From assembly GCA_016711875.1 (NCBI GenBank), contig JADJSD010000001.1, forward strand, positions 1,302,001-1,366,000: 64,000 bases of DNA, read 5' to 3'. The position numbers and the translations under genes were made by a program. The notes under the pieces are model-generated. The model had not been told where the DNA came from. It did no database searches and saw nothing but the letters and a program-made list of their open reading frames with translations. The DNA comes from Betaproteobacteria bacterium (GTDB taxonomy: Bacteria > Pseudomonadota > Gammaproteobacteria > Burkholderiales > Usitatibacteraceae). Each line of letters starts with the position of its first letter. Position 1 is the first letter of the stretch. Of this stretch, positions 44,171-52,164 are shown piece by piece.

Positions 44171-44457
44171 CAGCCCCGCTCCGTGAGCTTGCGGCGCACC
44201 CGCTCGCGCTCGGCGGCGGGTACGCAGAAGAGCGCGACGCCCAGGCCGTCGGCGATCTTGAGCGCGTTGCCGACGCTCACCGTGGGCTTGCCGTTCTCGA
44301 GGTCGTTCAGGGTTTGGCGGGCGACACCGATCAGGGACGCTGCATCGATCAAGCGCAGGCCCGCGGCAGTTCGTGCGGCACGGATGGCGGCACCCAGCAC
44401 CGCGATGTCGGTGAGGAGGGGGGCGGGCGGGAAGGGGGTCGGGAGGATCTTCTTCAT
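44170..44457 (-). CDS. hipB: HipB-like antitoxin, XRE family
   Basis: A 95-residue protein with an XRE helix-turn-helix (about residues 22-80, I-D-A-A-S-L-I-G-V-A-R-Q-T-L-N-D-L-E-N-G). HipB antitoxins bind HipA and repress the operon. The stop overlaps the hipA start (TGATG). Two operator-like ATCC-N10-GGAT sites lie upstream. The gene is more intact than hipA. Confidence 0.9.
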   Translation of the reverse strand: MKKILPTPFPPAPLLTDIAVLGAAIRAARTAAGLRLIDAASLIGVARQTLNDLENGKPTVSVGNALKIADGLGVALFCVPAAERERVRRKLTERG

Positions 44458-44461
44458 TTTA

Positions 44462-44528
44462 ATCCCATCAAAATAGGATTATAACGCCGGAAGAGCTCTT
44501 GGATATAAAGATCCTATTTATCTAGGAT
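44462..44528 (-). promoter_or_regulatory. hipBA operators O1 and O2 (ATCC-N10-GGAT)
   Basis: Two sites of identical half-site spacing: 44462-44479 and 44511-44528, 49 bp apart. The second is a perfect six-base dyad ATCCTA/TAGGAT. They resemble the TATCC-N8-GGATA boxes bound by E. coli HipB. The whole gap 44458-44691 is AT-richer than its surroundings. The remainder (44529-44691) shows no clear feature. Confidence 0.65.
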
Positions 44529-44691
44529 TTTATAGAAATCATCAAGCTGGATGGCGTTAAATCCTACCAAGACGGCGTGAATACGGCTCAGGATATGAGC
44601 CGTATAGGGAGGAAATCGCGGCTCACGGCACAAATCGGCTCGAGAAGTGAGCGCTAATGTGCGGCACAGGATCAGGAGCCGGGTTCTGCCC

Positions 44692-46287
44692 TCAGTGCAG
44701 CGTCGGCCTTCGGATCATCCGCCCCGGCAGCGCCCCGGTGTGCTCGCCGCCATCGATCACCACCTCGCCGTTCACCACCACCGTCGAGACGCCCGTCGCG
44801 TACTGATGGGGACTCTCGTAGGTGGCCACGTCGGCGATGCGCGCGGGGTCGAACACCGTCACGTCCGCGAAGCAGCCGGGCTTCAGCCAGCCGCGTTCCG
44901 TCCAGCCGAGCGCCTCCGCGCTGCCGCCCGTCATCTTGTGCACGGCCTGCTCCAGCGACAGCAGGCGCAGGTCCCGCACGCAGGCGCCCAGCACGCGCGT
45001 GTGCGTCCCGTAGAAGCGCGGGTGCGGCATGCCCTGGCTGGTGATGCCCTCGGTGGCGAGGGAGTTGCCGTCGGAGCCCACGAGGATCCACGGCGTGCCG
45101 GTGATGGCGTTCACGTCCTCCTCGGCCATCGAGGTGACGAGGATGCGCGTGTGGCCCTTGTCCGAGAGGATGCAGTCGCACACCTGGTCGAAGGCGTCCA
45201 GGCGCCTTTCGCGGGCGACGTCGCCGATGGTGCGGCCGTTGATGCCCGGCTGGCTCGCGGAGATGGCGACGCGCACCGCGTCCCACGAGGGGATGCGGCC
45301 GAAGTTGTTGAGGCCGGCGCGATCGATGTCCGCGCGAAGGCGGGCGCGAACCGATTCTTCCTTCAGCCGCTCCAGCATCGGGCCCACGCCGCCTTCCTGC
45401 ACCCAGGAGGGCAGGAGGTTGCGAAGGGGGTTGGTGCCGGTGTCGTACGGGTACTGGTCGCAGTCGACGGGGATGCCCTGGGCGCGCGCGGCCGCGATCT
45501 CGTCGAGCAGCACCTTCGCGCGGCCCCAGTTGTCCATGCCGGAGAGCTTGAGGTGCGCGATCTGCACGTGCACGCCCGTCTGCCGCGCGACGTCGATCGC
45601 CTCGCGCACCGCCTCGAAGACGCCGGGGCCTTCGTCGCGGATGTGCGTGGAGTAGCGGGCGCCGTGCTTCTTGAGGATGCGCGCGAGGGTGTGGATCTCC
45701 TCCGGCGCCGCATTGGCCCCCGGCGCGGTGAAGAGCCCGGAGGAAAGCCCCAGGGCGCCCGCTGCGAGCGCTTCCTCGAGGAGGCTCGCCATCTGCTGGA
45801 GCTCTTCCGCCGTCGCCGCCCGCCGCGCCATGCCCACCGTCATCAGGCGCAGCGTGTTGTGGCCCACCTGCGGAACCACGTTCACCGAGGTGGCCGGGTA
45901 GGTGTCGAGGTAGTCGGCGAAGCTCGTGTCCTTCATCGGCAGCCACGGCGCGCTGGCGGAGAGGTATTCCTTGAGCATCGCCGAGGTGCCGGGCAGCGCC
46001 GGCGCGATGGAGAAGCCGCAGTTGCCCACCACCTCCGTCGTCACGCCCTGGCGGATCTTGGATTCGGCGCGCGGGTTGAGGGGGAGCGTGTAGTCCGAGT
46101 GGGTGTGGATGTCGATGAAGCCGGGGGCGACCACCTGGCCGCGTGCGTCGATCTCTCGCTTCGCCGTGCGCGTGGAGCCGGGCGCGATTTCCGTGATGCG
46201 CGCGCCGGCGATGGCGACGTCGGCTTCCCGTCCCGGCGCGCCCGTGCCGTCCAGCACGCGCCCGCCGCGGATGATGAGGTCATCCAT
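44692..46287 (-). CDS. N-acyl-D-amino-acid deacylase (D-aminoacylase)
   Basis: A 531-residue amidohydrolase of the D-aminoacylase group. The metal site D-I-H-T-H-S-D-Y is near residue 60, with C-G-F-S and later H-I-R-D-E-G, Q-I-A-H-L-K and G-T-D-x type motifs. These enzymes release D-amino acids from N-acyl-D-amino acids in the cytoplasm. The Bug receptor gene is directly upstream (7 bp), suggesting uptake of the substrate. Start ATG at 46287. Confidence 0.88.
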   Translation of the reverse strand: MDDLIIRGGRVLDGTGAPGREADVAIAGARITEIAPGSTRTAKREIDARGQVVAPGFIDIHTHSDYTLPLNPRAESKIRQGVTTEVVGNCGFSIAPALPGTSAMLKEYLSASAPWLPMKDTSFADYLDTYPATSVNVVPQVGHNTLRLMTVGMARRAATAEELQQMASLLEEALAAGALGLSSGLFTAPGANAAPEEIHTLARILKKHGARYSTHIRDEGPGVFEAVREAIDVARQTGVHVQIAHLKLSGMDNWGRAKVLLDEIAAARAQGIPVDCDQYPYDTGTNPLRNLLPSWVQEGGVGPMLERLKEESVRARLRADIDRAGLNNFGRIPSWDAVRVAISASQPGINGRTIGDVARERRLDAFDQVCDCILSDKGHTRILVTSMAEEDVNAITGTPWILVGSDGNSLATEGITSQGMPHPRFYGTHTRVLGACVRDLRLLSLEQAVHKMTGGSAEALGWTERGWLKPGCFADVTVFDPARIADVATYESPHQYATGVSTVVVNGEVVIDGGEHTGALPGRMIRRPTLH

Positions 46288-46294
46288 GGCGCGG

Positions 46295-47296
46295 CTATTC
46301 GCGCTTGATCTTGGCGTCGCGGATGGTGTTGCGCCACTTCTCGAGGTCGCGCTCCACCGCCTTCGCGAGCGTCTCGGGCTTGCCGTCGGAGGGCTCGGAC
46401 TGCATCTTGGTGAGGCGCTCGCGCACGTCCGGCTTGGCGAGCATCTTGCCCATCTCGCTCGAGAGGAACGCGACGATCTCCTTGGGCATGTTGGGCGGCC
46501 CGAAGAGCGCCTGCCAGGTGACGGCGGAATAGCCGGGCAGGCCCGATACCGCGACCGTGGGCATGTCCGGAAGGCCGGGTTTCCTCTGCGTATCCGTGAT
46601 GGCGAGCATCTTCAGCTTGCCCGCCTGCACCGGCGGCAGCGACACGGAGAGCGTGTGGAACATCACCTGCACGTGCCCACCCACCATCGCGGTGAGCGCG
46701 GGCGCGGAGCCCTGGTAGGGGACGTGCGTCATGTCCACGCCCGCCTGCACCTTGAAGAGCTCGCCCGCCAAGTGCGAGATGGAGCCGTTGCCGAAGGAGG
46801 CCATGTTGAGCGTGCCGGGCTTCGCCTTGGCGAGGGCGATCAGCTCCTTCACCGAGTTGGCCGGCACGGAGGGGTGGACGATGACCGACATGGGCTCCAC
46901 CGCCAGCATGGCGATGGGCGTCACGTCCTTGATCGGGTCCCACTTGAGGGTGTTGTAGGCCGCGTTGCCGGGCACGGTGCTCGCGGTGCCGACGATGAGC
47001 GTGTAGCCGTCCGGGGCGGCGCGCACCACCTGCTCGTGGCCGATGGAGCCCGAGGCGCCCGGCACGTTGGTGACGACGTGGGGCTGCTTGGTGACTTCGG
47101 AGAGGTGCTGGGCGGCGATGCGGGCGACGATGTCCGTGGCGCCGCCGGGGGGGAAGGGGACGACGATGGTGACGGTCTTGTTCGGGTAGCCGGCGGGCTG
47201 GGCGGTGGCCGCGGCGGGGAGGAGGGAGGCGGTGAGGGCGAGGGTGGTGGCGAGGAGGGATTTCAGGTGCTGGCGGGCAGTGGCTCGGGCGGGCAT
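46295..47296 (-). CDS. Bug/TctC-family periplasmic substrate-binding protein
   Basis: A 333-residue receptor with a signal peptide (residues 1-33, A-A-T-A-Q), the Bug motif Y-P-N-K-T-V-T-I-V-V-P-F-P-P-G-G-A-T-D and M-T-H-V-P-Y-Q-G-S-A. It is the upstream gene of a pair with the D-aminoacylase, so N-acyl-D-amino acids or related carboxylates are possible ligands (inference). The start ATG at 47296 is preferred over an upstream in-frame codon that gives no signal peptide. Confidence 0.88.
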   Translation of the reverse strand: MPARATARQHLKSLLATTLALTASLLPAAATAQPAGYPNKTVTIVVPFPPGGATDIVARIAAQHLSEVTKQPHVVTNVPGASGSIGHEQVVRAAPDGYTLIVGTASTVPGNAAYNTLKWDPIKDVTPIAMLAVEPMSVIVHPSVPANSVKELIALAKAKPGTLNMASFGNGSISHLAGELFKVQAGVDMTHVPYQGSAPALTAMVGGHVQVMFHTLSVSLPPVQAGKLKMLAITDTQRKPGLPDMPTVAVSGLPGYSAVTWQALFGPPNMPKEIVAFLSSEMGKMLAKPDVRERLTKMQSEPSDGKPETLAKAVERDLEKWRNTIRDAKIKRE

Positions 47297-47546
47297 GGCG
47301 GGGCTCCTGATGGGGATGCGGTCAGGGGAGAGGTTCGCATGATTGGCGAAGGGAGCCAAGGGCATCACTTTGAGCGCGGCGAGAATCGCCGGCACTAAGG
47401 ACGCCGTCAAACGGAAGCCCGGTGTTTCACCACAGGCCAAACTCAAATGAGTTCTATCGATCCACCGCGGTAGGACATGTCGACGGGAAGTCCGCCGCGC
47501 TCATTCGTCTCACGAACCCGCGGCTGCAACGCGGCACTCTGGCGGC

Positions 47547-47601
47547 TTGCCAAAATTTGGGCGCGCATGCGATAATGCTTCCACTAAATAGATGGATCCA
47601 T
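47547..47601 (+). promoter_or_regulatory. Promoter of the WYL-Ubl operon
   Basis: TTGCCA (47547-47552) and GATAAT (47571-47576) are 18 bp apart. A 10-bp palindrome ATGGATCCAT (47592-47601) lies just downstream, 17 bp before the WYL regulator start, and may be its operator. The rest of the 322-bp gap 47297-47618 shows no gene or repeat; base composition drops from here onward. Confidence 0.5.
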
Positions 47602-47618
47602 GAACTGGACGAGCCGAA

Positions 47619-48569
47619 ATGTCGCGCAAAGACGTCACTGACAGCCCTGCGCCTTGGGGTATCGAGCGCCGGCTTGAATTCATCGACTTTCGGCTGCGCT
47701 GGGATCGCACGGTCAACCGCGCCGATCTGATCCGCTTTTTTCGGATTTCACCCCAGCAGGCGTCCGCTGACTTCGCGAGATACGCTGAGCTTGCCCCCGA
47801 AAACATGTTGTATGACAAGAGCCTGAAGACCTATCGTGCGACGGACAGGTTTAGGCCGGCGGCATCGCGTCACGATGCGCAGACGTATCTCCGGGACCTG
47901 GCCGCGCTGTCCTCCGGCGCACGGCCCGCCAACGACTCGTTCATCGGCTGGCATCCCGATTGCGACGTCGTGCGGTGCCCGGTGCGACTGATCGCCACCG
48001 GAACGTTTTTGCGGTTGTTGTGGGCCATCCAAGACGGCGAGGAGTTAAAGGTGTTGTATCAGTCGATGCGTAGCCCGACCGCCACTTCTCGCTGGATCGC
48101 TCCTCACGCGTTCGCCTCGGACGGCCAGCGATGGCATGTCCGGGCTTGGTGCCATGAAGCTCGCGAGTTCAGAGATTTCGTGATCTCGCGGATCCAGAGC
48201 GTGCAGGGCCACCGTAGAGCGACGGTATCCAGCGATCATGATGAGAGCTGGCGCACCTTCGTCGATATCATTGTTGCACCGCGCGCTGGTCTGACCGAGG
48301 GACAGCGGCGTGCCATTGAGGTCGACTTCGGCATGTCGCGTGGCCGTCTGCGACTCTCGTGCCGCAGAGCGCTTGCGTTTTACATGCTGCGACAGCTGCA
48401 GTTGGATCGCCCATCAAACTTGCCGCCGGCAGCACAGCCGTTGGAACTCGTGAATCGGCCCGAACTCGTGGATGTGATCGCTGCGGGTCACAAGAGCCCG
48501 GGTCAGCCCCCTAAACCGCCCAAGTCAAACCTACAGGAAGCCACCCATGAACGAATCGAAGCACGCTAA
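47619..48569 (+). CDS. WYL-domain transcriptional regulator, CapW/BrxR-like
   Basis: A 316-residue regulator: N-terminal winged helix (about 15-65, including R-A-D-L-I-R-F-F-R-I-S), central WYL domain (about 135-200, E-E-L-K-V-L-Y-Q-S-M and R-W-H-V-R-A-W-C) and a C-terminal WCX-like domain. This layout and length match CapW/BrxR repressors that sit in front of CBASS, BREX and other phage-defence operons. Its 3' end overlaps the Ubl gene by 23 bp. It likely represses the operon until a phage-derived or nucleic-acid ligand binds. Confidence 0.85.
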   Translation: MSRKDVTDSPAPWGIERRLEFIDFRLRWDRTVNRADLIRFFRISPQQASADFARYAELAPENMLYDKSLKTYRATDRFRPAASRHDAQTYLRDLAALSSGARPANDSFIGWHPDCDVVRCPVRLIATGTFLRLLWAIQDGEELKVLYQSMRSPTATSRWIAPHAFASDGQRWHVRAWCHEAREFRDFVISRIQSVQGHRRATVSSDHDESWRTFVDIIVAPRAGLTEGQRRAIEVDFGMSRGRLRLSCRRALAFYMLRQLQLDRPSNLPPAAQPLELVNRPELVDVIAAGHKSPGQPPKPPKSNLQEATHERIEAR

Positions 48570-48792
48570 GTATCACTTCTTTGTCGACAACAAGAAGTAT
48601 GAGACCGATCACGCCTCCCTGAGCGCCTTGGAGATCAAGAACCTGGCCGGGGTGCCCAGCAACCACCAGCTCTTCCTCGAAGAGCGGGGCAATGACCCGG
48701 ATCGAGCCTTGTCCGACGGGGAAGCCATCGATCTGGCCAACCCGCCCAAGCACTTCTACTCGGTGCCGCCTGCGACGTTTGGTCACGCATGA
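48547..48792 (+). CDS. Ubiquitin-like protein (multiubiquitin-type single domain)
   Basis: An 81-residue single beta-grasp protein (K-Y-H-F-F-V-D-N-K-K-Y-E-T, then L-S-A-L-E-I-K-N-L-A and D-P-D-R-A-L-S-D-G-E). This is the repeat unit of the prokaryotic multiubiquitin family. It ends P-P-A-T-F-G-H-A: the last Gly is residue 79, so a JAB peptidase could expose a C-terminal Gly by removing His-Ala. It overlaps the E2 start (ATGA). It is the predicted modifier of the operon. Confidence 0.8.
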   Translation: MNESKHAKYHFFVDNKKYETDHASLSALEIKNLAGVPSNHQLFLEERGNDPDRALSDGEAIDLANPPKHFYSVPPATFGHA

Positions 48793-49187
48793 TCCAAGAA
48801 CAACTCGCCGAGTTGGCTTCGTACTGCGCTAAGAACGGCCTGCAGGCGCCTGTCCCGACAGCGCTTCCAAGCGGCGGCACATTGATCCGTCTTCCCGCCG
48901 TACCAGTTGTGGGTTGGAATCGGCCGACCGCAGACGTGCTGTTTCTGGTGCCGCCGGGCTACCCGGCAGCCCGGCCGGATTGCTTCTGGGTTGAACCCCA
49001 GAACTTCCGGCTGGCAAACGGTCAGACGCCGCAGAATGCTAATGACGGCAACCCGATCCCCAGTGACATTGAACCGGGTCGAGGCACCACCTGGTTCTCG
49101 TGGCATGTCGAAAGTTGGGATCCGAGTCGCAGTTCGCTAGTCACCTACTTCAACGTAATCCTTGGTCGCCTTTCCCCCGCCAGATGA
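48789..49187 (+). CDS. E2-like protein, prokaryotic E2 family E type
   Basis: A 132-residue protein with E2/UBC fold landmarks: L-F-L-V-P-P-G-Y-P-A-A-R-P with the Tyr-Pro turn at 58-59, and a C-terminal W-D-P-S-R-S-S-L helix. At the place of the E2 catalytic Cys stands W-F-S-W-H (102-106). Its only cysteines are Cys13 and Cys65, elsewhere in the fold. This matches the family E group found beside multiubiquitin genes. Start ATG at 48789 and stop 49187 overlap both neighbours. Confidence 0.75.
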   Translation: MIQEQLAELASYCAKNGLQAPVPTALPSGGTLIRLPAVPVVGWNRPTADVLFLVPPGYPAARPDCFWVEPQNFRLANGQTPQNANDGNPIPSDIEPGRGTTWFSWHVESWDPSRSSLVTYFNVILGRLSPAR

Positions 49188-50512
49188 TCGACCTACGCAT
49201 TGCCTCCGCCGATCTTGCGACCATTCGTTCGACGCTTCTTGGGTGCGAGGATGAGCGCTGTGCGGTGCTATTGGCATCACGACTAGAGCGGGGGCGTCGA
49301 GCATTGCTGGTGCGAGAAACAATTTTCCCCAGCGATGCCGACTATGCCCGTCGAAGTCCGATACACGCTGAGCTGAAACCGGAGTTCGTGGCACGCATGA
49401 CCAAGCGTGCCAAGTTGGCAAACTTGTCGCTGATCTTCGTGCACACGCATCCGGGCAATCTGCCGCCACGCTTTTCGCGGACCGATGATGATGGCGAGCG
49501 TGAGCTCGCTGCGTTTCTGACACGCCGCGATCTGTCGCTTCTTCATGGCGCGCTTGTTTTGAGTGACGGCGGCATATGCGCCCGAGTGCTCGGAGGGTCT
49601 GATCCTCTTCGTGTCATCTCGATAGGAGATCGACTAACTACCGAATTTGATCCGAGCAGCAAGACGGGCGCAGCCGACTTGGTGTTCGATCGACAGGTGC
49701 GCGCTTTCGGTATCGAAGGTCAGCGCCTGCTGCAAGGGCTTTGCGTGGGTATAGTGGGATTGGGCGGCACGGGTTCGATCGCGGTTCAACAGCTCGCCCA
49801 TCTTGGTGTCCGAAGCTTCGTGCTCATTGACCCCGACCACTTGGAACTCACCAACCTCAACCGGGTTGTCGGCACGTCTAAGGCAGACTTTGGTCACGCC
49901 AAGGTCGATCTTGCTCGACGGCACATCCAGTCGATCGCGCCTGACGCCGCTGTCCACGCGGTCGCTGGTGACGTGGTCCACGCTGCAGTGGCCAGTGAAC
50001 TGCTGGAGACCGACCTGATTTTGTGCTGCACCGACAGCCACGGCAGCCGTTCTGTCGTTCAACAGATCGCCTACCAATATCTAATCCCGTGCATCGATGT
50101 CGGATCTACAATCTCCAATCAGGGCGGCCGGGTCACTGGAGTCTTCGGACGCGTGCAGATGCTTGGGCCCGGGCAGCCCTGCTTGTGGTGCACCGGTCTG
50201 CTGAGCTCAGAGGAAGTGCGCCGGGACATGATGACAGCCTTCGAGCGCAGGGCCGACCCGTACATCCCAGGTGCTCGGGAGCCCGCGCCGGCAGTCATCT
50301 CGCTCAACGCCACCGTCGTTTCGTTGGCCATCACGATGATGCTCGGTGTTGTGACTGCAATCCCGATTGGTCCGAGGTACCTCATCTACAACGCGATGGT
50401 GTCAACGTTGCGACCGGTGCAGGGCACTGCGCAGACCGAATGCTTCATTTGTTCGCGAAAAGGTGTGTTGGGTCGTGGCGACCTTCAGCCCTTGTTCGCC
50501 CGGCAGGACTGA
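49184..50512 (+). CDS. JAB peptidase-ThiF/E1 fusion protein
   Basis: A 442-residue fusion. Residues ~1-140 are a JAB/JAMM metalloprotease with Glu45, His87-x-His89 and S98-x-x-D101. Residues ~165-430 are a ThiF/E1 adenylation domain with G-L-G-G-T-G-S (192-198), Asp-type ATP residues and a zinc Cys quartet (Cys333, Cys336, Cys420, Cys423). The usual E1 Cys before G-V-L is absent; V-I-S-L-N (Ser373) stands there. The start ATG at 49184 overlaps the E2 stop. It would activate the Ubl and also trim or deconjugate it. Confidence 0.85.
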   Translation: MIDLRIASADLATIRSTLLGCEDERCAVLLASRLERGRRALLVRETIFPSDADYARRSPIHAELKPEFVARMTKRAKLANLSLIFVHTHPGNLPPRFSRTDDDGERELAAFLTRRDLSLLHGALVLSDGGICARVLGGSDPLRVISIGDRLTTEFDPSSKTGAADLVFDRQVRAFGIEGQRLLQGLCVGIVGLGGTGSIAVQQLAHLGVRSFVLIDPDHLELTNLNRVVGTSKADFGHAKVDLARRHIQSIAPDAAVHAVAGDVVHAAVASELLETDLILCCTDSHGSRSVVQQIAYQYLIPCIDVGSTISNQGGRVTGVFGRVQMLGPGQPCLWCTGLLSSEEVRRDMMTAFERRADPYIPGAREPAPAVISLNATVVSLAITMMLGVVTAIPIGPRYLIYNAMVSTLRPVQGTAQTECFICSRKGVLGRGDLQPLFARQD

Positions 50513-50513
50513 C

Positions 50514-52160
50514 ATGCCGATACATTTTTTTACAGCGGCGCATCCTCGCAGCCGGATAGGCTTGGCTGAGGAAAGGCCAACGCCGGCGATCCTTCAGTTG
50601 CTGCCGAGCTACGACGTGTACCGCTTCGACGGGGCTGCGCTGACGGATGCCGGACTTCTTGCCACCACAGCCGCCGTGCTGTTTCGCCAGTCGGACTCGC
50701 ACCCGAAGCGGATTGCTGAGCAGATGCAGCGCTTCGCGCCTGCGCTCCTGTCGCACGGCTGTCTTGTCTTTATCCAGCCATTGCCTGCCGAAGAGGGCTC
50801 CGGAAACCAGCACCTAAGGCGATTTTTCGTGGAGGCAATCGACTCATTGCAGCTGCCAATATCTGGGCTGACAGATGACGAGTTTCGCTCGCTCGGTTCT
50901 TGGTTCAAGGCAACGAATCGCCCGATGACACCACTCGTACATGTGTTGGGACGCCCGAACGATTGGCAGGGCTTGCTCATGCACTTACAGTTGCACCTGC
51001 CCGGACCGGGTGCGACGCCTGGGCCTAGCATCAGGCACAAGGACATCAACGGGATAGAGCGGCCGCTCGAGGCCGAGCGACTACTTCTGGTGCAACGTGC
51101 CTTCTGGGATAGCGCAGAGGTACGATTGGAGCAGTTGCGCAATGGGCTTTCTGGTGTTGACGCCTATAGGGCGTACGTGCAGCAATCGAACAGCGTCGCC
51201 GGCAGGTATCCCCTTCGATACTTCGCAAAGGTCGGCCCGCGCGATAAGGTCGCCGCTGAGTACCTCGCCTATCGCGACATCGCGCTGGAACATCTGCCAT
51301 ACCACCTGGGGCCGCGGCTGCGCCTAGATCGTTGCGAGCTTGGGCATCGCGACGGCATTCTTGTCAGCGACTACGTCAACGGTGCCGAGCCGCTTCGAGA
51401 TTGCGCACGTGATGGTCGTGCCGCTGGCGTAATTGCCAATCTTTTCAACGTGACTTTCCGTGGCTGGCACAACGGCGCTCAGCCAGACGCGGTTCCCCTC
51501 CAGATACACCTTCAGGCCAGAATGCCGACGGCCATCCCTGCGTTTCGTAAGCCCTTGATCGATGCGGCCGGTGCCACGAGGACTTTGGACGAGCTGGGAA
51601 AGTGGCTGGTCGACGGCGACAGTACACCGGTCAGTGTCGGTGTGATCCATGGCGATCTCCATGCGACGAATGTTCTGGTCCGCGGAGGCGATGCCATCCT
51701 GATTGACTTTGAAAAGGTGCAGTCACAAGGGCCAGTATTGCGCGACCTGGCCTGCCTTGAAGGCGGGCTGTTCGTTGATGGGTTTGTCGGCGAGCGACGC
51801 GACACGGCATCGATTCTGGCGTCCGTAAAGTGTCTCTATACGACCGACTTGCTGCGCGCCGACGGTCGCGTCACGCATTGCCAACCAGACGATGGATCGG
51901 CGTGGTTCTTCGACTGTGTCATGCAGATCCGAATGCAGGCTCGTCCGTTTGAGCTTGCAGCCAACCAGTACGCTCTGCTTCTCGCCTCTGAACTAATCCG
52001 CAAATCATGCAACAGCACTAATTTTGACGAGGATACAAATGTTGGGTCGAAGCCAGACCTGGGGCGAATTCGCATGGAGCAAACCAGGGCGATGGCATAC
52101 GTGCTTGCCGAGTGGGTATTGACCGGGCTGGCTGCTGTCGGTCGTTGCTCAGACGGGTGA
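50514..52160 (+). CDS. APH-like kinase-fold protein of the Ubl operon
   Basis: A 548-residue protein. Residues ~1-230 have no recognised domain. From ~230 a kinase-like fold of the aminoglycoside/choline phosphotransferase type begins, with Lys239 in R-Y-F-A-K-V-G, Glu249, the catalytic H-G-D-L-H-A-T-N (379-386) and the metal Asp398 in I-D-F-E. All key catalytic residues are present, so an active kinase or nucleotidyl enzyme is likely. Starts at the ATG at 50514, one base after the previous stop. Substrate unknown; target of Ubl conjugation or effector are both possible. Confidence 0.75.
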   Translation: MPIHFFTAAHPRSRIGLAEERPTPAILQLLPSYDVYRFDGAALTDAGLLATTAAVLFRQSDSHPKRIAEQMQRFAPALLSHGCLVFIQPLPAEEGSGNQHLRRFFVEAIDSLQLPISGLTDDEFRSLGSWFKATNRPMTPLVHVLGRPNDWQGLLMHLQLHLPGPGATPGPSIRHKDINGIERPLEAERLLLVQRAFWDSAEVRLEQLRNGLSGVDAYRAYVQQSNSVAGRYPLRYFAKVGPRDKVAAEYLAYRDIALEHLPYHLGPRLRLDRCELGHRDGILVSDYVNGAEPLRDCARDGRAAGVIANLFNVTFRGWHNGAQPDAVPLQIHLQARMPTAIPAFRKPLIDAAGATRTLDELGKWLVDGDSTPVSVGVIHGDLHATNVLVRGGDAILIDFEKVQSQGPVLRDLACLEGGLFVDGFVGERRDTASILASVKCLYTTDLLRADGRVTHCQPDDGSAWFFDCVMQIRMQARPFELAANQYALLLASELIRKSCNSTNFDEDTNVGSKPDLGRIRMEQTRAMAYVLAEWVLTGLAAVGRCSDG

Positions 52161-52164
52161 TCGA

